Below, one piece after another: positions 31,411-40,015 of a stretch of 64,000 nt of DNA. The stretch's first letter is position 1, and each line of letters starts with the position of its first letter. Source of the DNA: Streptomyces albospinus (lineage in GTDB: Bacteria; Actinomycetota; Actinomycetes; Streptomycetales; Streptomycetaceae); the NCBI RefSeq assembly GCF_014648695.1, contig NZ_BMRP01000015.1, positions 123,918 through 187,917 of the forward strand. Direction: 5' to 3'. A program made the translations under genes and the position numbers. The notes under the pieces were generated by a model. That model ran no database searches, was not told the origin of the DNA, and saw only the letters and a program-made list of their open reading frames with translations.

Positions 31411-32553
31411 TTACGCACCGGCCGTCGCGGGAGCCACCCTGCGCGGGCGCAGGAGCAGCGCCGCACCGGCGAGGCCGGCACTGAGGATCGCCAGACCGAC
31501 CGCCAGCAGCTCCGGCCACATGGTGGCGTCGCCCAGGCTGCTGCTGAGGGGAGCCAGGACGCCGGCCCGGGAGAGGGCGTGCAGGACGATGACGGTGACC
31601 GCGGCGGTGGCACTGGCCGTCCAGATGGCGGCCGTGTCGCGCATCGCGAGCCAGCCGGCCAGCAGCAGGTAGACCGCCGCGATGGCCATCGAGATGCCGT
31701 CGGACGGGCCGCCGCGGGCCTCCGTCAGCCCCACCGGCAGATGGCTGAGCCCGCAGAGGGCCAGCGCCGCGGCGGCGGGCCAGCGCAGTGCGGAGCGGAG
31801 CATCCCGCCGACCGCCTGGCCGGGCTGCGGAGGCGCCCCGGCCGCCGGCCATCCGGCGCCGCCCTGGGGCCCGTTGGCGCCGGGCCAGGGCGAGTGCTGC
31901 GGCCACGGCGGGGCGTCCGGGTGCAGCCCGTCGCGCATCGCCTGGTCGTGGTGTGCGGCGGTGTGCGGAGCCTGGTTCGGGTAGCCGCTATCCGCCGGGT
32001 ACCCGTTGTCGGCCGGGTAGCCGCTGTCGGCGGGGCGGCCGTAGGGGTCGGGATACGGTTCGAGGAGGGGGTCGTTGACGGTCGACATGGCGGAGGTCGC
32101 CTGGCCCATCATGTCGGCGTGGCCGTCGGGGAAGTTGTCGCCGCCCGGCGGGCCCTCGACGGGGAAGCGGGCCTCCCGCGCACCGTCGAACAGCCGGATC
32201 AGCTGGACGACCTCGTCGACGGATCTGTTCACTGCCGCCGCACGCAGCGCCTCGTAGCTCGACTCCGCGGTGTGCGGGGCTTCGCCGAGCATGGCGAGGA
32301 GCGGCCCGAGCTCGCTCACCGGCCGGGTCATCGCCGCCGCTTTCAGGACTTCGTCGCCTGGATTGGGGTCTTCGCCGGTGCGCTTGAGCAGTTCCACGAG
32401 GGCGGCGACCTCCTCCACGGGCCTCGTGGTGGCTGCCGTCCACACGAGGGTGCGGACCGAGACGTTTTCCGGATGCGTGGGCGGAACGTGTTCGCCGGGG
32501 TCTGTCGGTGACAGGTCGGCGTCGCCCCCACCAGGAGCTGGTTCAGATGACAT
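31411..32553 (-). CDS. Actinobacterial membrane protein with three helical repeats
   Basis: A 380-residue protein. The N-terminal third has three related helical repeats of about 32-35 residues, recognisable from TRPVEEVAALVELLKRTGE, TRPVSELGPLLAMLGE and NRSVDEVVQLIRLFDG. The middle is a Pro/Gly/Tyr-rich linker that includes tandem YPADSG-type hexapeptides. The C-terminal about 130 residues contain about four membrane segments (RWPAAAALALCGLSHLPVGL onward). I know of similar uncharacterised Streptomyces proteins but no function. The repeats look like a cytosolic protein-binding module tethered to the membrane. Confidence 0.7.
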   Translation of the reverse strand: MSSEPAPGGGDADLSPTDPGEHVPPTHPENVSVRTLVWTAATTRPVEEVAALVELLKRTGEDPNPGDEVLKAAAMTRPVSELGPLLAMLGEAPHTAESSYEALRAAAVNRSVDEVVQLIRLFDGAREARFPVEGPPGGDNFPDGHADMMGQATSAMSTVNDPLLEPYPDPYGRPADSGYPADNGYPADSGYPNQAPHTAAHHDQAMRDGLHPDAPPWPQHSPWPGANGPQGGAGWPAAGAPPQPGQAVGGMLRSALRWPAAAALALCGLSHLPVGLTEARGGPSDGISMAIAAVYLLLAGWLAMRDTAAIWTASATAAVTVIVLHALSRAGVLAPLSSSLGDATMWPELLAVGLAILSAGLAGAALLLRPRRVAPATAGA

Positions 32554-32823
32554 GTAGGGACTCCACTGAACGAGGGGGAGCGTCGGGCACCGGAGGCGCT
32601 GACACTCATCGGGCGTTGTGCGTGCTTTGGTTCAGCCAACGTCCCTCTTGGCCGCCCGCGCCATTCAGGAATGGCCATCCGGTGGAGACACGCCGTGGAC
32701 CCGGGAAAACGCCGGGCGTGTCGGCGGTGACGGGCGCGGGTCCGTCGGCCGGCCAGGCCCGCGGTCCCGCTCCTGCCGAACGGCGGGTCGGCTTCCGTCG
32801 CCGGTCAGTGCGCTCTCCGCTCC

Positions 32824-33606
32824 CTATGTGGTCGCGACGGTGAACAGTCCGCCCTGGGGGTCGCGGATGACGGCCTGGCAGCCGCTGCCGTCGACCATCG
32901 GCGTGACCGGGAGGACGAAGCCGCCGGCAGCGACGGCGGCTTCGGTGACCCTCTCGATGTCGTGCACGGGGAAGTAGACGTGCCAGCGGGGCCGGACATG
33001 CGGGTCCGGGGCGGCTTCGACGGCCCCGCCGCGCAGTGCGGCCACGGTCTGCGCGCCGTCCCGCACGATCACCTCGTCGTGCTCGTAGGTGATGTCGCAG
33101 CCGCCGGGCTGGTCGGGGGCCCAGCCGAAGACCTCCCCGTAGAAGATCGCCGCGTCGAAGGCATCGCGGGTCCGCAGCTCCAGGCACATCGGCGCCTCCC
33201 CCTCCCCCACGGCCCAGGAGAGGGTCTGGCCTTCCCAGAGGCCGAACACCGCTCCGTCGCGGTCGGCGGCGAGCGCCGCGCGCCCCTTGCCCAGTTCGAG
33301 CGGGCCCACCGCGAGTGTGGCGCCGCGCTCGCGGATCCGGGCGGCCGTCTCATTGGCGCTGTCCACGGCGAAGTACGGGGTCCAGGCGACGGGGATCCGC
33401 CAGCTCGGCGGCAGCAGCCCGATCCCGGCGACCGGCTGGCCCTCGGCGATGGCGATGGAGAATTCGGCCCCCATTTTCCCCGGGCGGAAGCTCCAGCCGA
33501 GGACCTCGCCGTAGAACTTCTCCGCGCCCGGGAGGTCGTGGGTCATCAGGCTCACCCAGCACGGGGCACCGCCTATGGCAGCGGTGGCGGGCATGATCAC
33601 CGACAT
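32824..33606 (-). CDS. Two-domain VOC (glyoxalase/bleomycin-resistance fold) protein
   Basis: A 260-residue protein with two tandem VOC domains. Each shows the start pattern: PCWVSLMTHDLPGAEKFYGE with VLGWSF (about 15-38) and MCLELRTRDAFDAAIFYGEV with FGWAP (about 138-163), and each ends with the beta strands VDGSGCQAVIRDPQGGLFTV or its equivalent. VOC proteins include glyoxalases, dioxygenases and antibiotic-binding proteins. The usual metal ligands (His/Glu at the first and last strands) are not clearly conserved, so a binding or resistance role is as likely as catalysis. It is probably co-transcribed with nothing; the next gene on the same strand upstream is a small membrane protein 10 bases away. 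Confidence 0.82.
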   Translation of the reverse strand: MSVIMPATAAIGGAPCWVSLMTHDLPGAEKFYGEVLGWSFRPGKMGAEFSIAIAEGQPVAGIGLLPPSWRIPVAWTPYFAVDSANETAARIRERGATLAVGPLELGKGRAALAADRDGAVFGLWEGQTLSWAVGEGEAPMCLELRTRDAFDAAIFYGEVFGWAPDQPGGCDITYEHDEVIVRDGAQTVAALRGGAVEAAPDPHVRPRWHVYFPVHDIERVTEAAVAAGGFVLPVTPMVDGSGCQAVIRDPQGGLFTVATT

Positions 33607-33616
33607 GGGAATCCGC

Positions 33617-33778
33617 CTACCAGTGGTCCCGGCGACCGCGCGTGCCGCGGGAACGGAAGAGGAAGCCGAGCAGCAGGGACGCCAGCAGCGCGATGGCCAC
33701 GATCCACAGCAGCTTCATCACGAAACCGGCACCCAGGAAGATCAGAACGAGCAGCAGGACAAGCACGAGAGGGACCAT
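33617..33778 (-). CDS. Small hydrophobic membrane protein
   Basis: A 53-residue protein, two hydrophobic stretches (VPLVLVLLLVLIFLGAGFVM and LLWIVAIALLASLLLGFLF) followed by a basic tail RSRGTRGRRDHW. GGAGG lies eight bases before the ATG. Similar tiny hydrophobic proteins are widespread in Streptomyces, with no known function. The stop codon is ten bases before the start of the VOC gene, so the two are probably one operon. A CATAAT -10-like element is present about 40 bases upstream. Confidence 0.7.
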   Translation of the reverse strand: MVPLVLVLLLVLIFLGAGFVMKLLWIVAIALLASLLLGFLFRSRGTRGRRDHW

Positions 33779-34062
33779 CGGGATCAACCTCCGGACAGGC
33801 TGGTTCCCTACATGGCCACCATTATGCGCTTATGCCGACCGACAGGATGCCCGCTACGTTTCGGAAGCACCCGACCGCATTTCGTGAATGCGCTATCGCG
33901 CTGCGTGACATTTCGACGTGCTAAAGGGCGCGCGCCCTGATTCGCTGGATACAGCAGATTTCCGCGACGCCGTACGGAGCCGCCGTACGAATCGGTGACC
34001 TCGTAAAAGCAGCGACGCCGCACGAGTCGGTAAGGGCGAATCGGTAACGGTAAGGAATGGTC

Positions 34063-34251
34063 ATGGGCACGGACGAGACACGCCAACGCCTCCAGCACAT
34101 GCGGGAAAAGGCTCAGGAGCTGGCCGAGGCCGCGCAGCACACCAGTGATCCGAAGGAGAAGCAGCGGCTCCAGGAGAAGTCGCGCCGGCTGCAGAGCCGG
34201 AGCGAGCAGGAGAGCGCCATGCGCGCCGGGGACATCTACCCCTCCCTGTGA
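34063..34251 (+). CDS. Small DUF6381-like charged helical protein
   Basis: A 62-residue, highly charged helical protein (RQRLQHMREKAQELAEAAQH, then DPKEKQRLQEKSRRLQSRSE) predicted to be coiled coil. The pattern fits the DUF6381 family of small Streptomyces proteins of unknown role. I chose the second ATG because AAGGAA lies five bases upstream; an ATG six bases earlier is too close to that site. Divergent from the small hydrophobic protein; the 284 bp between them presumably contain both promoters, but none is clear. Confidence 0.7.
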   Translation: MGTDETRQRLQHMREKAQELAEAAQHTSDPKEKQRLQEKSRRLQSRSEQESAMRAGDIYPSL

Positions 34252-34645
34252 GCGTGCGGACGCATGACGGAATGCACCGCCGGCAGGGCGCGCTCCCGTG
34301 CGCGATGCGGCGGGCCGGTCGTCTCGCCGGCAGCCTGCACGGCCGCGCCCGCCGCCCCCACCACCCGCCGCGCCCAGCGGAGTTCGGCGGGTGACGGCTG
34401 CCGGGCACGGTGGGCCGGGCGGTGTCCGGCACACAACAGCGGCTGCTTGTGGCGCAGTTGAGCCCTTCGAGAGGACGACGCCGGGGACTCGCGCGGCTCG
34501 CGGAGGGGCCGGCACCGCGGTTTCCGCCCCGGCGGCCTGACGACGGCCGGCCGCCCGGCTGTTCGAGTGGCTTACCGGCCGGTGCCGATGCGTCGTCCGC
34601 ACCGCCGGGAAGAGGTGCGGCGGAGGAACGGCGGCAGGAGGCGGC
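34252..34645. other. Non-coding gap before the protease/ATPase locus
   Basis: These 394 bp contain no reading frame with a ribosome binding site or recognisable protein. The last part carries GGCGGCAGGAGGCGG, the ribosome binding region of the hydrolase gene. No strong terminator or palindrome is evident. Confidence 0.4.
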
Positions 34646-35677
34646 ATGCACCCCAGGCAGCCCACCGTGGTCTATGTGCACGGCATCGGGAACAAGGTCC
34701 GCTCGGAATTACTGAAGTCGCAATGGGACCAGGCGCTCTTCGGCAAGGACATGGCCGAGGCTTCCCGTATGGCGTATTGGGCCCCGCTGCGGTACGAGAA
34801 ACCGCTGCCGGATTTCCGGCCGGATCCGATGGACGGCGAGCCGGTGGCACTCACGGAGTCGGCCGGTCCGGAACGTTCCGCGACGACGGAAATGACGGAA
34901 TCCGCGCGGGCGGCCGAGTCCGGGGTATTCGCCGATCCCGAGGAATTCGTGGCGCTGACCGTTTCCGAGGCGTGGCGGGAATGCGGCGCCGTCGGACCAG
35001 AGGGCCGGGCCGGCGGGGGCCGGGAGAGGCTGGACGACGAGCGGGCGGTGGTGGAAGGCGCGCTGGTCGACTGGCTGCGGGACATGACGTATCTGGCCGA
35101 GACCCTGGGCAACGCGGAGACCGGCGGCGAGGCGGAAGAGGGCGACGGCGGTGCACTTCCGCTGGAGCTGCTGCCGCTGCCCCGGCCGCTGCGCACGGGG
35201 GTGTTCCGGGAGCTGGCCAGGCACACGTTCAAGGATGTCCATGCGTATTTCTTCGGCGGCGCCGGACCGGCGATCCGCGGGGTGGTCGAGCAGGCGCTGG
35301 ACGGGCTGGACGGCGGGCCGCTGGTGGTCGTCGGCCACAGCCTCGGATCGGTGGTGGCCTACGAGGTACTGACGGAGCGGGGGCAGGAGGTGGAGCTGCT
35401 GGTCACGCTGGGGTCGCCGCTGGCGATCACCGAGGTGCAGGACCAGTTGGCCCGTCCGCCGGCGGTTCCGGAGGGGGTGCTGGCCTGGCGCAACGCGTCG
35501 GACCTGCGGGATCTGGTGGCGCTCGACCACACCCTGCGGCCGGAGTTCGGACCGCCGGAGCGGATCACCGATCTGCTGGTCACCAACGACAGCGGGAACC
35601 ACCACGGGATCGGTCAGTATCTGACGCAGCCGCCGGTCAGAGAGCCGGTACAGCGGATCTTCGATCACCTTGCGTGA
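34646..35677 (+). CDS. Alpha/beta hydrolase (lipase-like), first gene of the protease/ATPase locus; contains a TTA codon
   Basis: A 343-residue hydrolase. VVYVHGIGNKVRSELL at the N-terminus is the oxyanion-loop strand, and VVVGHSLGSVVAYEVL (Ser about 232) the nucleophile elbow; LLVTLGSPLAI follows as in lipases of the esterase/PGAP1-like group. An insertion of about 100 acidic residues separates these elements. No signal peptide, so cytosolic. Codon 22 is TTA (34709-34711), so translation may require the bldA tRNA. It precedes the ATPase gene by 89 bases in the same orientation. HGIGNK-type hydrolases occur in bacterial conflict systems as lipid-attacking effectors; that role here is inference. 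Confidence 0.8.
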   Translation: MHPRQPTVVYVHGIGNKVRSELLKSQWDQALFGKDMAEASRMAYWAPLRYEKPLPDFRPDPMDGEPVALTESAGPERSATTEMTESARAAESGVFADPEEFVALTVSEAWRECGAVGPEGRAGGGRERLDDERAVVEGALVDWLRDMTYLAETLGNAETGGEAEEGDGGALPLELLPLPRPLRTGVFRELARHTFKDVHAYFFGGAGPAIRGVVEQALDGLDGGPLVVVGHSLGSVVAYEVLTERGQEVELLVTLGSPLAITEVQDQLARPPAVPEGVLAWRNASDLRDLVALDHTLRPEFGPPERITDLLVTNDSGNHHGIGQYLTQPPVREPVQRIFDHLA

Positions 35678-35766
35678 GCACAGACCGGGTGGAAACATGA
35701 CAAAGAGGAGGAAGTGCAGGAGTCGGCCCGTTCCGCGCTACCGAGGGGCGGGTGGGTAGGTGTGGC

Positions 35767-36897
35767 ATGCCACTGAATGAAGCGGAATGGTTCGCGGTCA
35801 CCAATTGGTTGGCGCAGTACCTCTTTCTCGACACCGACCACCCTCGTACCGAGCTCCTGAACTACGGTTTCTCCGAGGAATTCGTCACAGCACTCCCCAT
35901 CACGACGGTCAGCGCGGAAAACGCCCGTTCCCTGGTGCGGGCAGCCCGCCGGAATATCCGGCAACAGGTGGAACTCCTGAAGGTCGTAAACCACCTCGAC
36001 CAGCTGTCCACGCTGCCCGAAATCGGCACCGCCCGGGAATTCCTCCACCGCTTGCAGGAAGACCTGGAGATCCACGCCCGGCAGGACACCTTCCGCACCT
36101 GCGTCCTCAAGAACGGCACCGAGGCGTTCATCGACCGGAAGGAACTGCGCGAGACGCTGCGCCGGTTCGTCGACGACCGGGAGAAGTTCGTCCTGGCGGT
36201 GGACGGCGATCCGGGCAGCGGCCGGTCGTACACCTACACCTTTCTGCGCCATATCGCGCAGCACAGCGGATTCCACCCGGTCCGCGTCGTCCTGTCGCAC
36301 ACCTCCACCGCCTCGCAGGTCATCCGGCGGCTGGCCGCCTTCCTCTCCGATCCGCACACCGGAGCCCAGCCGTTCGACCCCACCCAGCTCAACGACCTCC
36401 TCCCGGCGATCGACGACGCGGTGCACTGGGTGATCGGCCAGGCGACCGCCGCCGACGAGCACTACTGGCTGGTCCTCGACGAATGCGACAAGCTCGACCC
36501 CCGTTCCGACGTCTGGGACTTCATCGGCCAACTCGCGCTGGCGATTTACGAGCACGCCGCCGTGCGCGGCGACCAGGCGCCGCGGCTCGTCCTCCTCGGA
36601 TACGGCCGGTCGATGTACCAACTGCCGTACGACCTCCGGGGAAGCCTGTGCTGGGACACCGCGCGGGTGGTCGAACGCCAGGATCTGCACAGCTTCTTCG
36701 ACCAGTACTTCCACGAATCACCGCCCCGGCTGACCGATACGGCGCAGCCCGAGGAATCCGTCATCGCCGGTCTGGTCGACGAGGCGGTGGACGCGGTGCT
36801 CCAGGACTCCAGGGCGCGTGACGACGACGGCGACAGCTACATGCGGAAGATCTGCACGGCAGCGGAGAAGGCGATCCGTGTCTACCAAACCCTCTGA
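35767..36897 (+). CDS. EAD-like domain plus P-loop ATPase with GSGR Walker loop
   Basis: A 376-residue protein. The N-terminal about 65 residues (LNEAEWFAVTNWLAQYLFLD, then LLNYGFSEEFVTALPI) look like a small helical adaptor of the effector-associated-domain (EAD) type. The ATPase domain follows: VDGDPGSGRSYTYTF (P-loop at about 147-154, Lys replaced by Arg), LVLDECDKLD (Walker B, about 235-244) and LVLLGYGRSMYQL (sensor-1). The fold is closest to AAA/ORC-like ATPases. I chose the ATG with GGTAGG upstream. Its 3' end overlaps the STAND ATPase gene by 20 bases. In known EAD systems, such proteins link a sensor ATPase to a protease effector; here that is inference from layout. Confidence 0.65.
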   Translation: MPLNEAEWFAVTNWLAQYLFLDTDHPRTELLNYGFSEEFVTALPITTVSAENARSLVRAARRNIRQQVELLKVVNHLDQLSTLPEIGTAREFLHRLQEDLEIHARQDTFRTCVLKNGTEAFIDRKELRETLRRFVDDREKFVLAVDGDPGSGRSYTYTFLRHIAQHSGFHPVRVVLSHTSTASQVIRRLAAFLSDPHTGAQPFDPTQLNDLLPAIDDAVHWVIGQATAADEHYWLVLDECDKLDPRSDVWDFIGQLALAIYEHAAVRGDQAPRLVLLGYGRSMYQLPYDLRGSLCWDTARVVERQDLHSFFDQYFHESPPRLTDTAQPEESVIAGLVDEAVDAVLQDSRARDDDGDSYMRKICTAAEKAIRVYQTL

Positions 36898-39800
36898 CCC
36901 CGACCGCCCCGGACCGTGCTCCGCCGACGTACGGGAGTTGTTCAGCGCCCGGCTGCGGCAGGAACTGCGGACGGGCAAGGGATCACCGCCGGCCGTACCG
37001 GACACCCGCCGCGCCTACCGCGAGGCGGCCTGCCTGCTGTCCCGCTTCGATCCGCTGCGGCTGCGGCTGCCCGGTACGGACGCCCCGACCGGTGGCGCCG
37101 TCCTGGAACTCCTCGACGACTGCACCACCCTGGGCGCCACGGGACACGCCGAGTGGTCGCTCAAGTCCGAGATCAGGGAAGCGGCGCTACGCGCGACGGC
37201 CGGACCGGAGGCCGCCCGGCTGGCCCTGGAAGCCAACCGCGAGCAGTTCCCCACCGAGCCCGGAGGCCCGGAGGCCATCTGCCTGGCGTTCCTGACCGGC
37301 AACCTGTCGGCGACGGCACACCGGACGGCACACCGCTCGGTCGAAGAACTGGCCGACACCCTCCAGGCGGTGCTGTGGCTGTCACAGGTGCCGGACGTCC
37401 GCGGACTGCCCGACCCCGGCGAGCTCCAGAGCGCACTGGAGCGGGCCCGGCTGCTCGATCCGCTGGAACGCCTGGTGCGCGCGCCGTTCCAGGGCCGCGG
37501 CCGGGAACTCGACCAGCTGCGCAGCTACGTCGGCCTACCGGCCGGGTACGCTGCGGCCCGCAGGGAGCCGGCCGGCCGGCTCCTCAGTACGGGCGCGCAC
37601 TCGGCACCGGCGCCGCCGCTGGTCATCCACGGTCCCGGCGGGATGGGCAAGAGCACCCTGCTCGCCAAGTTCCTGCTGGACACGGTGCCGGATCCGGCCC
37701 GCGGGTCCCCGGTCGCGTACGCCTCCGCCTTTCCGTTCGCCTATATCGACTTCGAGCGGCCCACCCTGTCCATCCAGGAGCCGGTGACGCTGATCGCCGA
37801 GGCCGCCCGTCAACTCGGCGTCCAGTACCCGGAGTTCCGCGCCGAGCTGGACGCGCTGGCGGACGAGTGCCAGCAGGCGGCGTGCAGCCAGCGGGAGGAG
37901 CAGGAGCGGGTGGCCCAGCTGCACCAGCTGGCCACCACCCGGGTGCTGGGGCGCAGTTCCTCGGAGGAGTTCCACACCCTGGCCACCGAGCGGGAGACCG
38001 ATCTGATCCGGCGGGTGGCCGACGTCCTGGTGCGGGCGGTGGCCGCGGCCGGCCGGCAGGACCCGCCGTTCGTGCTGGCCGTCGACTCCTTCGAGGAGGC
38101 GCAGTACCGCGGATCGCCGGTGCTGGGACGCATGTGGGCGATCTGCACGTCATTCCAGCGCGTCTATCCACGGCTTCGGGTGATCGTCTCCGGCCGGGCA
38201 CCGGTCGATCATCCGGCACGCAGGGTCACCTCCCTGGAGATCCGACTCCACGAACTGGACCCGCCGGCGGCCGTCGCCCTCTTGCAGTCCCTGGGCGTCA
38301 ACGACCCCGATGTGGCAACCGCGTTGGCCGAGCGGGTCGGCGGCCATCCGCTGAGCCTGCGGCTCGCCGCGCGGGCCGCGGCACTCGCCGGGAGCGAGGC
38401 CGAGCAGACGGGCGACCTGATCCGCAGCCTGCCGGCCCGCCGCGAGGAGGTGTTCCGGCGCGTCGACCAGATGCTCGTCCAGGGCATCCTCTACGACCGG
38501 ATCCTCAGCCATATCGCCAACGACGACGTGCGCCGGCTCGCCTATCCCGGCCTGGCGCTGCGGATCATCACCCCGGAGATCATCAAGGACGTGCTGGCCG
38601 AACCCTGCGGACTGCATGTGCCGTCGGCGGACGAGGCGCGCCGGCTGTACGGCGAACTCAGCCGACTGGACATGGTGGAGCCGGCCCGGCCGGAAGCGGT
38701 GCGCTATCGCGGCGACGTACGGGCGATCATGCTGCGGCTGCCGGGCGGCGACCGTACGGAGGTGATGCGGGCGGTCGAGCAGCGCGCGGTGGAGTACTAC
38801 GCGGCACGGGACGGGCTGGAGGCACGGGCCGAGGAGATCTACCACCGGCTGCGGCTGGACGAGAATCCGCGGACGGTGGAGGAGCGGTGGCTGCCCGGCG
38901 TCGAACGGTTCCTGGCCGGGGCGCAGCAGGACATGTCCCCCCGGGCCGCGGGGCTGCTGACGGCGCGGCTCGGCGGCGGGGCACCGGACCGGGTGGCCGC
39001 GGGCGCCGACCAGGAGGACTGGGAGCGGATCGCGGCGCGCGAGGTCGAGGACCTGCTGGCCCAGGGCTTCGCCCAGGCCGCGCTGGTACGGCTCGGACAG
39101 CGGCGGCCCTGGACACCGTGCAGCCCGCTGCACGCCCTGATGGCCGAGGCTCACAACCGGCTCGGGCAGCGCGGCGAGGCACGCACGGCCGTCGCCGAGG
39201 CCATCGCACAGGCCGAGCAGGGCGGCTGCCCCGAGCGGCGGCTGGAGCTGCTGCTGCTCTCCGCGCGACTGGCCGAGGAGGCCGGCGACCTGGCGGGCGC
39301 CGACCGGCAGCTGCGGGCGGCGGAGGACGTCGCGGTCGGCCTCGGAGAGGACCTGGAGGCGATGGGCGCACGGCTGGCACGGGCCCGGCTGCCGTCCGGC
39401 ACCGGCGCCGCCGAGCACTCCGGCTCCGAGGCCGGCCACCAACTCTCCACACAGCTACGTGAGTTGCCCGACGCCGTACTGGCCGATCAGCCGGTACTCG
39501 TCCGCGCCGTCGCCTCCCAGATCTACGGTCAGGACCCGGGCGCGCTGGACCACGCACTGGAGGTCGTCGGGCTGCCGACGGACGACGAGACGCTGGACAC
39601 CCTGGGCGCCGCGATGCGCCGGGCGACGCACCGTCAGCCCGGACTGCTGGGCGCCGTGATGGGGATCCTGCACGATGCGGCCGGGCCGGGCGAGGCCGCC
39701 GGGACCACGGGCCCGGCCACGGCGCCCGCACCCCACGGCCCCACCCGGATCAGCGACATCCTGCGGCTGGCCCGCGACCGCGGCACCCTCACTTCGCTCG

Positions 39801-40015
39801 CCCGGCGGCTGCTGGCCGTCTCCGACAAGAGCGGCGAGATCGTGGCCGGCGTGGCCGCGGCGATGGGCGTGGGAACCCGCGGACGGACGACTCCGGAGCC
39901 GGACGCGGCGTACCGGCAAGCACAGGACCGGCCGGAGCGAGCCGAACCGTACCCGGCGGAACCGGCCGGTGACGAGAAGGGAAGCGGCCCGGCAGGGCCC
40001 GGTGGCCGACCATGA
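36878..40015 (+). CDS. Large STAND-type NTPase with TPR-like C-terminus
   Basis: A 1,045-residue protein. After an N-terminal helical region, GRGRELDQLRSYVGLP leads into the P-loop GPGGMGKSTLL (about 252-262, intact Lys). FVLAVDSFEEAQ (about 397-408) is Walker B, RLRVIVSGRAPV sensor-1, and VGGHPLSLRLAARAAA is the GxP-like motif of the STAND winged-helix hinge (as in AP-ATPase/NACHT proteins). The remaining about 500 residues are helical, with TPR-like pairs (LLLLSARLAEEAGDLAGADR) and a C-terminal helical block TRISDILRLARDRGTLTSLA that may be an EAD-like adaptor. The GTG start has GGAGAAGG upstream and overlaps the preceding gene; its stop overlaps the next gene's ATG (ATGA). STAND proteins are ligand-triggered switches in immunity and apoptosis. 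Confidence 0.8.
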   Translation: MSTKPSDPDRPGPCSADVRELFSARLRQELRTGKGSPPAVPDTRRAYREAACLLSRFDPLRLRLPGTDAPTGGAVLELLDDCTTLGATGHAEWSLKSEIREAALRATAGPEAARLALEANREQFPTEPGGPEAICLAFLTGNLSATAHRTAHRSVEELADTLQAVLWLSQVPDVRGLPDPGELQSALERARLLDPLERLVRAPFQGRGRELDQLRSYVGLPAGYAAARREPAGRLLSTGAHSAPAPPLVIHGPGGMGKSTLLAKFLLDTVPDPARGSPVAYASAFPFAYIDFERPTLSIQEPVTLIAEAARQLGVQYPEFRAELDALADECQQAACSQREEQERVAQLHQLATTRVLGRSSSEEFHTLATERETDLIRRVADVLVRAVAAAGRQDPPFVLAVDSFEEAQYRGSPVLGRMWAICTSFQRVYPRLRVIVSGRAPVDHPARRVTSLEIRLHELDPPAAVALLQSLGVNDPDVATALAERVGGHPLSLRLAARAAALAGSEAEQTGDLIRSLPARREEVFRRVDQMLVQGILYDRILSHIANDDVRRLAYPGLALRIITPEIIKDVLAEPCGLHVPSADEARRLYGELSRLDMVEPARPEAVRYRGDVRAIMLRLPGGDRTEVMRAVEQRAVEYYAARDGLEARAEEIYHRLRLDENPRTVEERWLPGVERFLAGAQQDMSPRAAGLLTARLGGGAPDRVAAGADQEDWERIAAREVEDLLAQGFAQAALVRLGQRRPWTPCSPLHALMAEAHNRLGQRGEARTAVAEAIAQAEQGGCPERRLELLLLSARLAEEAGDLAGADRQLRAAEDVAVGLGEDLEAMGARLARARLPSGTGAAEHSGSEAGHQLSTQLRELPDAVLADQPVLVRAVASQIYGQDPGALDHALEVVGLPTDDETLDTLGAAMRRATHRQPGLLGAVMGILHDAAGPGEAAGTTGPATAPAPHGPTRISDILRLARDRGTLTSLARRLLAVSDKSGEIVAGVAAAMGVGTRGRTTPEPDAAYRQAQDRPERAEPYPAEPAGDEKGSGPAGPGGRP

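Noticed and set aside
31975..32042. Short tandem repeats that could be mistaken for a CRISPR or minisatellite
   Set aside because: They encode the YPADSG-type linker of the membrane protein at 31411-32553 and have no spacers.
34264..34715. Several overlapping frames before the hydrolase gene
   Set aside because: Low-complexity, in several frames at once, without start signals.
36916..39462. 848-codon frame on the + strand inside the STAND ATPase gene
   Set aside because: Out-of-frame reading of the ATPase gene, Arg/Gly-rich, no motif.
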